Shown: positions 30,887-42,351 of the stretch, piece by piece | How positions within the stretch are numbered: position 1 is the stretch's first letter | Layout of the letters: each line of letters starts with the position of its first letter | DNA from: Setophaga petechia | Taxonomy: Eukaryota > Chordata > Aves > Passeriformes > Parulidae | Reading direction: 5' to 3' | NCBI GenBank assembly: GCA_024362935.1 | Contig: JANCRA010000014.1 | Coordinates: forward strand, 8,821,258 to 8,885,257 | DNA length: 64,000 bases | The notes under the pieces: model-generated | The model's database searches: none | Told to the model about the DNA's origin: nothing | What the model saw: only the letters and a program-made list of their open reading frames with translations | Program-made: the position numbers and the translations under genes

Positions 30887-33800
30887 CTGCAAATAAACAC
30901 AGAGCGTGTCAGCAGTGAGGATTTGGCAGGTCTGAAGCAGGCAGGCAAGACTAAACATCCTTTAAAAACCCAGCAGCAAAGCACATTTTACTCACACAAG
31001 CACAGAGACATTGAGGAACTTGTCAAAAGGCACACAGGGTTGCAAACTGACTGCTGATCCCAGTGCCAGCCAGCTCTGTGACTTGGTTAAGCAGTCATCC
31101 ATCATCCTGAAAACCACCCTCTAAGCACAGCCCAAAATCCTGCATCCCTTACTGCTGAATGTATTTTGTCATTTCAGAGATTTCATTGGGAAAAGCAAGG
31201 AGGAAAATAATGAGTGATGCCATTCTCCCATAAATAATGACCTTTTTTTTCCTAGCTTGACAACCATTACGTGCTGCTTTTATCCTTTTTGACCAGGGAG
31301 GCCCAGAGCTGACTGCTGAAGGGCAGACTCTTCATGGCAGTGTGCTGCTGCTGTTTCACTGCACATGGAGCCAACTTCTGTTAAACTGAGATTTGTACTC
31401 AAAATGAATGTATTTGGTACAATCTGGAATTTACACAGGCCCTTTCTCCTCCCAGTATTCTTTATAAAATATTAAACCATTCTAAGTAACTTCCATTAAT
31501 AAGGTTAGAAGGGGCCATGGGTGTTTTTCCTCTGCCAAATCACCCTAACCCCCTAAGTGAGAGGTGGGGAAATAAATCCCAATATGCAGAAGCAAGGCAG
31601 AGCATGATAGGAAAATGTTGTTCGTGTATGATAGATGAAGCTACCTTTTCAAATACAGGATTTTTCCTCACTTACACTTTTCCTGGAGATCTTCTGTCTT
31701 ATTTGGTCAGTTCTTCAACTGCAAACAAAGTGAGAATGAAAGAGTAAGAAGGCAGCAAGCAGCAGGTCCTCTCATCATCACCCTGTGGGTGCAGCCACTC
31801 CCTGCAACAAACAGCACAGCAGAGCTGGACAGAGGGACCCCAGAGCTGCTCCAGGAGAAGGTGGGTGACCATCATCACTCCCATGACCCATTCCCATCAC
31901 CATCACCATTCCTCCTGTCCTCAGCAAGAAGGAAGTTGAGCCCCATCCAAAAATTTCCCCACAAGTATTTTATACCCCCACTAATAATGTATCATGTTCA
32001 TGTGTGATTTGTGGCTCTCTCTTGCCTGTGCTGTACTAAGAGAAGTTACCTGTGAAGGTATTGCTGTTCTCTGTCCTGAATTAGCTGAGGTCATATCCAA
32101 AGATGAATTCTGAGATAAAAACAGCTGGAGAGGGATGTTTGACAAGGGCACACAGTGATAGGAAAAGGTGCAAATGCTTGGTAAGAATTTGGTGGTATCT
32201 GTTTTCAGCAAATCTCCTTTTACTGTCCTGGACTGGATCACTTGCTAATTGTTCATTAACCACCCATTTTGTATCAGCCATAATGTTAAGTTTTCAAATT
32301 CAAAATTAGATTGACTAATCAGTAATAATGAAGTAATAAAACAGTGGCACCTGTGGTATCTAGGCAATATTTCAAGACTTAAGAGGAAGAAAATTATTAC
32401 ACCAGTCGATTTCTTGGCCAAACCCTTTAAAATTCTTAGATGCACATTGTCTGGACATCATTATTTAAATACTGTGCTTTTTCATCACTGGTTAGCTTCA
32501 CCTCCAAGGTACTGTTGAAATAGAGTATTTCACCATCATCTGCTATTGCATATCTTTTTCCCAAGCTCCAAAAATGTTTACTGACCTTATTCTCTTTGTC
32601 TCCATTATTTATGAAATCATTATTTTGGAAAACAGCATACCCATGCCTTGGTGTAAGGCTCTGTGCATTCCTGGTGGATTTAAAATCTCTTTGGCCTTGT
32701 CCTGATGACCATGGATTTTTTCCTTAGGCCTTGTTTCTTGCCTTTTCCTGCTCTCTCACAGAGGCTTTTCTTCATTTGTTAGCTTTTTCTGTTTACCTTT
32801 CACTCCTCTCCTAGGCAGATGTTTTCACTGGCATAACTTTGTTACTAATAGCAGGACTGAACAGTTTTCTCAGATCTCTTGTAAGTTGTTGTACAAATGT
32901 TTAGAATATTCAGGATCTGTTTTCTGTTTATGTTCTTTCTGCCACGTGGCTTGGCTCATAACCACGCTCAGCCTCATGACACAGTCCCTCCTGACACGTA
33001 TAGGATGTTGGTTTGCATTTTGCATCTGAAGTCCCCCTCTGTGAAGTTTCTTCACAGAACACAGCAAATTTCTTTTTTCTTTTCTATGCAAAAGTTTGAT
33101 CTTATTTCAGCTGCCAGGCTTCAGATGGTAATTAAGGAGCTGGATGAAAGTCCTGGATTTTTCCTGTGTTTAATGTTATCGACAAGGGTTTGGAATAAAA
33201 TGTGCGTGTCATGAAACTCGTAATTTCCATGGCTTGCAGCTTCATACTGCCAGCATCTCAGAATCTGGCAATAAGTGCCCTTGAAAAAGCCAAGAAAAAC
33301 CCTGAATTGTTACAAGCCTGGGCAGATAGCCCAGATTTTCCTCTGTGTTTTCTTTTATTGAAAGTAAAGGATCCGAAAGAGTGATTTCCACGCTGAAATA
33401 AAACAGTTCAGTGCTGAATACAGACCTCTCATTTTCAAATGAAGTTGCCAGCCCTTGAAGTCATTCCTTGATCTAATTATATGGATTTTCCAGTCTTTGT
33501 TAGGTATTTCCTTCTTTGGAAGGAAAATACCCTGGATTGTTAGAGTGGTGTAAGCTCTATCCATGGATGTCAGTGTGGGAAAAGCTGTTCTGCTCTCGAA
33601 TACAGAGGGACTGATGATTCTGGCAGATGCTCTGGCATGTCCTAAAGCCAAAAGGATTATTCATCCACCTTGACACCAGGGGAAAAGAATTACAGGGCTA
33701 TCAAAGTGAGCAGGAAATATCTGATGCCAAAGGAAAGAGATGAGAGCACAGCAGGGTTTCTCAGCACAGCACATCCCTGAGGGTCTGAGGCAGAGGCACC

Positions 33801-35911
33801 TCTGCTGCTCTGAGGAACCTCCATCCAACCTGAAATGGAGCTGGGCTTACAAACTGCATCACTCAGGGCCTTGAGGAATGGCCTGGCTGCCAGCACTGCC
33901 TCTTGTGTCCTCCCAGCTTGGAGAAGCAGGCAGCTGCCCCTCTTTGTGTTGGATGTGTGGGGATGGACGCAGAGAGGGGTTCAGTCTGGCCTGATGGATC
34001 TGAATGGGATAATGGGGCTGGGGATGCTCCATCCTGGGCTGAGCACCAGCAATGTCAGAGGGCTGAGCTGGGCAGCAGGAAGAGGCTGACAGGTCCCATA
34101 TCCATGAGCTGGCAAGATGGGCAGCCACAAATAGGGAATGAGCTGGAAGAACCAGGGGGGCCCAGCCTGCAGAACCCAAGAGACAACAAAAGGCTGGAAA
34201 GCTGGAAGTGGCCAGAGCTGGGCATGGCACCCTGATGAGCATCCAGGCAGGGAGACTGACCTGTGCTGCTGCACCCTCGGGCAGAGGGCCCAGTCCTCTG
34301 CCTGGTTTTCATTTATTTGAGAGGAGGATTCTGAAGTATGGCCAAGAACAGCTGCAATAAAAGCAGTCAAGTGATGATAAAAAAAAATAAATTGCTAGCC
34401 CTTCATTCCCAGTTGAATGATATGAAACACTGAGCCCATCCTGGCAATATTTTTTTTGCAGCAATCATCACATCTCCATCACTTGGCACTTTTGCTCAGG
34501 GCCAAAGTGGGAAAAAGTCCTGTGGATCCTGTCCTCAGATTCAGTCAAGAAGCCTTGGTGATTCTGGCATGCTGCTTTGTGCCTCGAGGAGTGGTTATTT
34601 AATCCAGCCAGCCCTGGGAAAAGCAGCTGAGATAATCAAGCTGAAAACATGATGCACTGAGCACAGGGCACAAAACCAGCAACGAGCTCTGCTGCTCACT
34701 CGTCCCAGCCTGGCTCACAGAAACATCCATCCCCACCAAGCACAGCTGTGGGGTGTCCTTGGATCAGCCTCTCCCTGCTGCAGGGGGAGAGCTCCAGCTC
34801 CCTCCTGACTCCTGTCCTCACTGCTGCTGTGGAGCTGCCACTGGTAGGTTTGGGTTGGGCAGCAGAGGGACACTGTGTGCCCATGAAACGTGTGGGGCTG
34901 TGGCTGCTGATGGAGGTGTCCTATCTGTCTGTCCATAAAATGAGCTAAAGAAAATGTGGGGGATCCAGCACTGATGGGTTTGATGAGGATTTTTGGTAAT
35001 TATCAGAGAAGGCTGAATAATCTGGGTGGTGGGGATACTTTGAGGCAATGCTTCAGGTTTGGGATATTTGTTTTCATTTCATGTTTGCTGAATGCATTCC
35101 ACAAGAACAAAGTCATCTTGTAACAGCCAGTGCTGGATACTGAGACCTGCCCCAGCTCTGGCCTGCAAGGGGAAAAGGCTGTACATGTGTCCCTCTCCTG
35201 CCTCATTTACAGAAATTTTTCCATCCAGATTCCCTCAGCAAGAGCATAGCAAACTCCCAGGATCCTCCTACCTGGTTCCTCTGCCTCAGGAAGAGTCCTG
35301 ACCCTGTTCAAGAAGCAATAATGACATTCCCTCTGCCCATGCTGCAGCTGGGGCTGTGTGGAACAGACAGGTGAGCTTTCACCCATGAGAGCAGGATGGT
35401 GACACCAAGAATTCTGCACTGCCTGCAGCCCTGGAGGCTGCTTCATCTTCCCTCTGACACCCCTGGTCCCATCCCCTGCACCCCTGAGGGCTGGGAGAGT
35501 GTTTGATTCCTGTGCCTGCACCACTTTAATTGAAGTGTATTGCTGAACACACTGATATGGGAAGTGTTGTTTTGGGTCAGGAATCACATTTTGCTCTCTT
35601 CAAGATGCATTGGGCTCCATCCTTCTCCCACCCTTCTACAGGAACCTGAGGTGAAGTGCAAAGGCCATGGCTTCAACTTCTCAATCTTGTCCTGGTGTAA
35701 AACCTGGCACAACCTCCTCTGGGCTCTTTGGGGTACCCACAGGGAACTGTGTCAGCTTCCAGTGCTGACACATGTGGGGTCATGTAAATGGGGTTTGTTC
35801 TGCCCCACATACAAAAACTTCCATGAAATACCTTGTGTTTAATCATTTAAGCTGAGCTTGAAGTGTTTAAAGGGGAAAAGTAGCTCTGTGTGTTGGGTTT
35901 GGGGTTTGTTT

Positions 35912-35931
35912 GTTTCTTTCTTTCTTTCTTT
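35912..35931 (+). repeat. (TTTC)n microsatellite
   Basis: About five units of TTTC/TTCT occur in a row within the B3GNT9 intron. Confidence 0.8.
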
Positions 35932-37033
35932 GCCTTTCTATCCCCCCACTCTAGGCAAAGTCAGTAACCTCATCAAAGTTATTGCTTTAAGTGGCCCTGG
36001 TGTTGAACAACTCCTCTCTGCATTTCAGAGTGTTTATGAAGAGGTCTCATTTGAAGTTACAGGATCATATAGTGATGCTGAATTATTTGATCTTCTTGAT
36101 TAGAAGACAGAGGTGGCTGAAATACAAAGACCCCTTTTGGCATGTTGGTAAGTGCAAAGCCCTAGAAAAATGAAGTAACCAAAACTCTTGTTGTCTGCCT
36201 AAATAGATAAAAGCTCATCCTATTCAGCTGCTTAAAAGTTCTGAAGTCTATAAGCAAACTGAGGGCAGGCTGTAGGATTTAATTAGCTGAGTGTCTTGAG
36301 AGCTGTCCCAGGAACTGGGCTCGTGAACCAGAACCAAGGGAGCACAGGAAGAGGAGCAGAGGCTCAGAGCTCAGCTGCCCATGATGGCACAGCTCAGACA
36401 CTGCTGCCCAGTGCCACAGTCACAGCACTGCAGCATCACTGCTGCTGGTATTTGCTGCAGCACCTGGAGGCAAAAGCTCTGTTGAGTCAAATACTGAGGA
36501 AGCAGGTAACAAAAATGCAGGCCCTGCTCCAAAGACAATTTCCAGCTTTCCTGTCAGAGCTGCTTTTCAGGGCATTTTAAATTTTTTTCCAGGCCAGAGC
36601 AAACGAATGGATGAAATCCATGCTGTTACAGGACAGGGTGCATTATTTATCTGCCTGCCTCAGTCCTGAAATATGTAGTTTGATCAACTTCCCAGCTGGC
36701 TGATCCCATTTTATTGCAGTTTCTCCTGCTGGCACTGCCAACCTTCCCTTTGCAATGCCAGTCACGTTGGATCACTGCTTGCAAATGGCTGCTGTGGTTG
36801 CCTCCTCTCACCTTCCACCCCAGTCAGAAACTTCTGTGAAGTGCAGAAACTCAAACACAGAGGAGCTGCAGAGCTGCTGTGTGAGGGTTGTTGAGGTGTC
36901 TGTTTGCACGTTCAGGGGTCCCAGAGAGGAAGTGGCCCCTCCTTGCTGGGGATTGCAGCCCCTTGGGAGCCCTGCTGAGCCTGGGCAGGAGCAGCTGCCT
37001 GCAGCACTGAGCTCAGGGGAGGCTGGCAGCCAG

Positions 37034-37164
37034 CACCCTGCTGCCCTGACCCTGCTGCCCTGGCCCTGCTGCCCTGGCCCTGCACCCTGCTGCCCTGGCC
37101 CTGCACCCTGCTGCCCTGGCCCTGCTGGCAGCCTGCACCCTGCTGCCCTGGCCCTGCTGGCCCA
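37034..37164. repeat. Minisatellite, 14- and 21-bp units
   Basis: Tandem copies of CCCTGCTGCCCTGG alternate with a 21-bp form in which CCCTGCA is added. About eight imperfect copies are visible. Confidence 0.85.
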
Positions 37165-38409
37165 GTGTAAGCACTCAGGGCACAGTTTGGGCCCACAGCT
37201 CCTTAAGGCAGTGCCTGATGCTCTCTGTCCCTCCTGGGCAGGGGGCAGTGCCTGCAGAGCATGGAGCTGAGCACTGAGCTGTGCCAGGCACCCGGGCTGG
37301 GCCCCCCACACCTCTAAAGGGTGCTCAGCCACCTGCAAGGCAGGAGAAGGTAAAGCCCAATGACTTTCTGCAAGCCCAGCAGCCTCCAGAGATACTGTTC
37401 TACCTTCAGATGCAGGCTTGCTGCTGGTACTCTGATTTTCAGAATGGCAGAGGGCTCCGCAGCTCAACTCACACCCCGAGTGCTTTGGGGAGAGGACAGA
37501 TCCATCCCGAATAGCCAAGGTAAGGAACCTGCTGTCTTTCTTCCAAACATCAATTTTTCTGGGCCCCAGGAGGGGAATAAAGCCTTGCAGGTTTGTGAAG
37601 GAGTAAGAAACTGAAACAAGCACCTTCCTTCCCCAGCCCTCCCCAGGCTGCAGTGCTCACCACCTCTTCAGCTCCCAGACCCTCTTCTGGTAAATAATTT
37701 GTCCAATGCACCCCAAACCCAAGAAACTGCAGTGCAGTAGTGTGGATGTGTTGTTACATCCGTGGGTGATGGTGAGACAGGGAGTTGAAAATTTAACTTG
37801 AGATATAAACAGGGAGTACATGCTGATGTGCTCCACTAATTTCAAGATTATACCCAACACATAAGTTTCTCAGAATCTGCCCAAAAGCTATTAAAAAGTA
37901 TCAGTAACTGCCTGATGATTCACAGAGGCTAAATTATTTTCTATTTTTGTGACCCTAGAGAGCTTGAAAATTCCCATGTTTTGCTCAAAGCATACCAGAG
38001 TGCAACATGGGGGAGATTCATGTCCTTTTACTGATGAAGAATGGCTTGTAAATGTAACGTGCCACCACTGGAACGTGTCTGTGTTGGGAGGAAGCCCTGT
38101 CTCAGAGCACTGCAGGCATTGTCTCGAGAAGCCCCAAATTTCTGTAAAAACAGCCTAAACATTCAAAGAAAGTTCTTTGGAAAGTAAAGAGTAAAGCAGA
38201 TGTCTCGGGGCTGGAGCCTGCGTGTTCGGAGCCTGCTGCGTGTTAACCATCACGGGCCGGGCTGCCGCATTTAACAACATTCAAGACCAGCAAGGCAAAA
38301 AGAAAAGCTGGGAGCAAAGGGAAGCAGTAAGGACAGACTCCAGTCCACCCTGCTCACTGCACAACCCTCCCCAACCCCCCGAGATCAAACACACTTAATA
38401 GATACTTAC

Positions 38410-38560
38410 AGCCCATTTGATAGCGCTGATCCTGCGTCCCCTCGGTGCCGTCTGCGCAGCGGGCTGCCAAGCAGGCACATCTGGATGTGGTTAGTGAGAG
38501 ACATCGCTCAGCTCAGCCTGCAGCGGAGCCCAGGACACCGTGGGGGCGCCGGGCAGCGCT
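38410..38560 (-). other. B3GNT9: Predicted B3GNT9 non-coding exon 1
   Basis: A minus-strand consensus donor (GGGCT then GTAAGT) lies at 38409-38404, at the edge of a CpG island. The exon runs upstream from 38410; its 5' end is not determinable, and 38560 is only a guess. It contains an ATG at 38416-38414, seven nucleotides before the junction, which opens a second uORF. Confidence 0.45.
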
Positions 38561-38830
38561 GGGGTCGGGGCCGCTCCCGCCGGCAGCGAGCGGAGCTGCC
38601 CGGGCCCGGGGCTGCGGCGGGGCCGGGAACGGGGCTGGGATTGGGACCGGGATCGGGGCTGGGAGCGGGACTGGAATGGGACCAAGATCGGGGCGGCCCC
38701 GAGCGCAGCCCCGGCCCCGCAGCAGCGAGCGGAGCCCGGCGGTCGCGGCGGGCCGGGGCTGAGCCGGGTCCCGGCCAAGGCCGGACACGTGACGGGCCCG
38801 GGAGCGCCGATGGCTCCGGCGGGACAGGGC
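38500..38830. promoter_or_regulatory. CpG island, B3GNT9 promoter, possibly bidirectional
   Basis: This stretch is very GC- and CpG-rich compared with its AT-rich flanks. It holds a tandem G-rich hexamer tract (about 38608-38690) and an E-box CACGTGAC at 38786-38793, a USF/MiT-TFE type site. It lies just upstream of the predicted minus-strand B3GNT9 exon 1. An ATG at 38810 on the plus strand starts a possible divergent transcript. Confidence 0.7.
38608..38690 (+). repeat. G-rich hexamer tandem array
   Basis: Runs of GGG or GGGG recur roughly every six bases (GGGAAC, GGGATT, GGGACC, GGGATC and so on). This is suitable for several alternative G-quadruplexes on the plus strand, which is the template strand for B3GNT9. 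Confidence 0.75.
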
Positions 38831-41800
38831 GGAGGAGTCGAGAGGGAGAACGCTCAGCCAGGTTGGGGATTTGCACCAATTCTGCTAAAAGGCCGAGTTT
38901 TTCTTTCCCGCCCCTCCGCTGTAACTTTTTTCAATAGGAAATGTATTAATTTTTCCGAGTTTCTTTTTCTGAGTTTCTTTTTCTTTTCCTTCTATACTTT
39001 GGCTTTTTTCTTTTAATTCCCTTGTATTTACCTCTGTAAAGAGTCAAATTGAATAATAGAGGTTGGGTTTAGCTCAGAAGTTAAATTCACTTGGGGGTTG
39101 TTTCTTTTTCTCCTAGTAGGGAAATGATGGGAGGATTTGTGAGCTGAGCACTGAAGAGGCTGGAGACAGATTCAAGGGTCCCTTCAAAAACCTGGAACAA
39201 AAAAACCCCAAAAACGAAACCCCACTTTTTTTTGCCATGCAATTGTAAATTCAGCTTTGTGGTAGATAAAGAAGGGCTGATCTTGTGATTTTCAAACAGT
39301 GTTTGATATTTAAGAGATTCAGGGTAAAACACATCTCTGCTCCAGTTCATGGCAAAAGGAGTTTCCCTGGATTCAGCTGTCAGGTCAGCCACGCAAAGCT
39401 GCTGCAGGTTTTATATCCCAGCTCCTTGGCTCCCCTCCTGTGGGAGAGGAGAGCTCACTGGGAGCAAGGCACTTGAGATTACAGAGGTGCTGTGGCCTCA
39501 GGAGTCCCAGGTATCCAACAGCACTGAAGGAAACACAGTGAGCTCCTCCACGTGCCAGGGCTGGGACAGACCTCCCCTTCTGGCCATGCTGGCTGAAAAA
39601 GGCTCAGCAAAGCAGTGACTGGAAACTGAACAAACCAGAGGCTTGGTTTGGATTTGTAATCAGAGCTGTTCCCTTGCAGGTGGGACACCAGCCTTGGCAT
39701 GTCAGGACAAACGTGTGACTTTGGACAGAGCCCTGCTGGGCACCCACCCTCAGGCTGGATGCTCCTCTGGGGCTGGTGATCACCAAACGTGGTCAGAACT
39801 TCAGTGACCCCTTCTCTTACTACTGCAGTTAAGTGTTAAATCCAAGTCTCTGAGGCAGTTTCATCAAAAGTATATATTTATTTATAAAAAAGAATGGGGG
39901 AAAAAATATACCAAAGAGGTTTTTCTGTAAAAGACAATTCCTTGGAGGTTAACTGTCCTAGACCCAAGTATGCCTGGCATTGCATCCATAGCTGTAGATG
40001 GCTGGTCCACATCTGGTGCTGAATATCATGGGAATTTGGAATCAGATGGTCAGCAAGGGATTTTTCCACTGAAAACTAAGAGACATTAACCACACATCTC
40101 ATACAGGTTTCTGTTAGAGATGTACAGCCAGCTCCCTTCAGGGGGTTTAAAATTCAACCCAGAGAAGAAAAAAATACATATTTTTTGACTCTAGGCCTTG
40201 AATTGCTTCACTGTTTGAGTCCATCTCCATACAAAAGACACATGGGCAGCCCCCTGCCCAGTGTAAAGCACCAGTGTGGGGCACACACTCCAGTATGTGG
40301 GTCAGACTCAGAAACCCTCTTGATCCCTCCTATTCTTGTACCTCCTTGGTTTAAGGATACCAGATACAATACCAGACGTTCACCAGAATTTTCAGTTTAA
40401 CTAAATCATCAATTTAAGTGAATTTGAGGCTCCTCATTTTGCCCATGCTCACTCCTGGTTTCAGAGTCTGTGGGCAGCTGTCAGGGTGTGGTTCCCTGGG
40501 AACACAGAGGGGAGACAGTGACCCAGAGAGCAGGACAGCTCCTCAATGCTGAACCTGCCTTTGAAATGAAAGGCAAAATAATCAGATCTTTTCCTCTGAG
40601 ACAATTCTGTATCAGGGGATCCTGTCAGGTTTGCTTCTATCAGATGCCTCATGTCAAAGTACATCTGGTGAGTATTTTAACTTCACTCTCCTCTTTGTTA
40701 TCATCTGTTTGAACACTGTAGGTCAGCTATGCCAAAACAAATCATTCAAATTCTCCTTTGGATGGATCTTTTATTCCTTCTGGCAGACTGAATGGAGGCT
40801 CCTTCAAATCTGAAACATGGTTAAAACAATTTGTACCATAAAAAAAGCCCTCTTGGATCTCTTCCTGTAAGCACATTTTGGCCTGATTTCTGCTGCTTGT
40901 TCTATGTTTTTTCTGGTTTAGATTTTATATGCAACTGATTAGCACCTTTATTTGCTTTTAGTATTGTGTTTGGTTCTGAAACACTAACATCACCCCTGAA
41001 TTTTTCTTTTTCACAGATATATCTCAGAATATGGAGAAGAGCAGGTACTGGGATAAGGCCAATTTCTCCAGCAGCAGCACTGTCCATGGCTTATCTCCCA
41101 CCAGCATGATGACTGCTCACGGAAAAGGAGGTATGAAACAGCCCCTGCTGTGTCCCAAACCATGCCATGTGCTGGAGACAATTTCACCATGGAATATCAC
41201 TGAAAAACCCTTTTCCTTCAAGGGAATATGTGAGTAAGAGGAAATACACATGCCAGTTACTGGCAGACAGAAAACCTTTACATTCAGAAGAAAGTATTCA
41301 TGGTTAGTCCTCTGTAAAACAGTAACAGCAGTAAAAAAGTTTTCTGGACTTGAAGTAGATGCTGAATAATAGGACTTTCTCATTTTGAGCACTAACAGAT
41401 GCTACAAAAACTAGTAATTCTCACTACTCAGTGGCTGCTTTATAACTATATGTGCAAGTTGTGCACATATAGCTGGTCTGAGAGTTCAGAAAAATTAATT
41501 GCAAATGAGAGAGCAGGCAATGCATATGACCTTATTTTCTTAAAAAACAAGGTCATATGCATATGGCATATGACAACAATTACTTTTCTTAAAAAAGCAA
41601 TTTCTGCAAAATCAAGAGCAAACTCTCTTGCTCTTAAAGTAAATTTCAAGTTTCTGATTTTTTAATTTTTTTAAATACGATTTGTCAGGTGGGTTTCTGC
41701 CAAACAGAGTTCCCCAGCTGGGATTTGGCAGGAAAGCTGAATACTTTGATGTATGGATCCACAGCAGCCTAAATTAGGCAAGATCAGCACCACTGTGTTG

Positions 41801-42351
41801 GTCCCAAAAGCAAAACTGTCAGAGAGGTAATTGCTTCATTTTGGGAAGAGCACTGGTACTACTGGAAGGGAGAGGGTAGCATGTGGAGCAGGAATGGAGG
41901 GGATGAAACTGCAATGGCACTGATATAAAATGGCTTAACAAAAGGTGATGGAGCCACAGCCTTTGCAGAGATGGTGCCTGCATGAAGTTTTGCTTCCTTG
42001 GCAGGTAGGGGCAAGATGGAAACAGATTCACTCACACCTGAAAACCTTTTCCCCATATGTAACACCCTTCCTTTCCTGGTTCTGTATGTAACCTCAGGGG
42101 TTCAAAATCTGCACAAAACAAGTCATGATTCCCCAGCTTACACTAAGGATGGAATACTCAGCTTATCTGAGGTGTGTGGATCCCAGCTGGCTCAAAGCAG
42201 GCCATCCAAATCCTGCCCATCCAGGTCCCCAGTGACTGATGCTCAGGTGTTCCAGCAGAAGGTACAGGAATGTCTCCAGCCCCAGGAGCTTGGATCTGAG
42301 CCTACACCCGAATCTGAGGTTGTGTTCCTCCTTACTGAGTCATGGCTTTGA
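38810..42351 (+). CDS. Speculative three-exon ORF divergent from B3GNT9
   Basis: I do not recognise this product and its existence is inferred. Block A (38810-38861) starts with ATG in the CpG island and ends CCAG before gttggg, in phase 1. Block B (41017-41130, 114 nt) has a strong acceptor (tttttctttttcacag) and donor gtatga, and is open in the phase A requires. Block C (42005-42351) follows ttccttggcag and is open in the required phase to TGA. Joined, they give 170 codons. The product is Ser/Thr/Pro-rich with no domain I know. Against it: the block A donor is weak, ORFs of block C length occur by chance here, and no AATAAA follows closely. It could equally be a lncRNA or nothing. Confidence 0.2.
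41017..41130 (+). other. Candidate orphan exon
   Basis: A long uninterrupted pyrimidine tract ends in cacag, followed by 114 nt open in one frame (residues include MEKSRYWDKANF and STVHGLSP), and then GGAG|gtatga. The splice signals are good, but the sequence matches no family I know. Confidence 0.3.
41446..41472. repeat. Inverted repeat, 11-bp perfect arms
   Basis: CTATATGTGCA at 41446-41456 and its exact complement at 41462-41472 are separated by 5 nt. Confidence 0.9.
41520..41562. repeat. Inverted repeat, 14-bp perfect arms
   Basis: ATGCATATGACCTT at 41520-41533 pairs exactly with 41549-41562 across a 15-nt loop. The loop itself contains TTTT and AAAA and could extend the stem. Confidence 0.92.
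41614..41635. repeat. Inverted repeat, 8-bp perfect arms
   Basis: AAGAGCAA at 41614-41621 and TTGCTCTT at 41628-41635 are separated by 6 nt. It is the third hairpin within 190 bp. Confidence 0.85.

Larger units (their letters stand above)
30887..38409 (-). other. B3GNT9: B3GNT9 5' UTR intron (predicted)
   Basis: The predicted intron is 7.5 kb, from donor GTAAGT (minus strand, 38409-38404) to acceptor ttatttgcag (ending at 30887). It contains a CCCTGCTGCCCTGG minisatellite at 37034-37164 and a TTTC run at 35912-35931. Long ORFs near 36.8-37.6 kb are products of the minisatellite. I recognise no gene in it on either strand. Confidence 0.55.

Noticed and set aside
30823..30984. A 54-codon N-terminal extension in frame with B3GNT9
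   Set aside because: It reads through a clear minus-strand splice acceptor (ttatttgcag ending at 30887) and does not resemble the family. MRVRLKGD followed by a membrane anchor is the expected start.
36808..37623. Minus-strand ORF of 271 codons
   Set aside because: Its middle is the minisatellite at 37034-37164, whose units lack stop codons. The rest shows no conserved protein character.
41998..42351. ORF block C as a stand-alone single-exon gene
   Set aside because: ORFs of about 115 codons are frequent in this window by chance. It is worth mentioning only with the phase-compatible upstream blocks.
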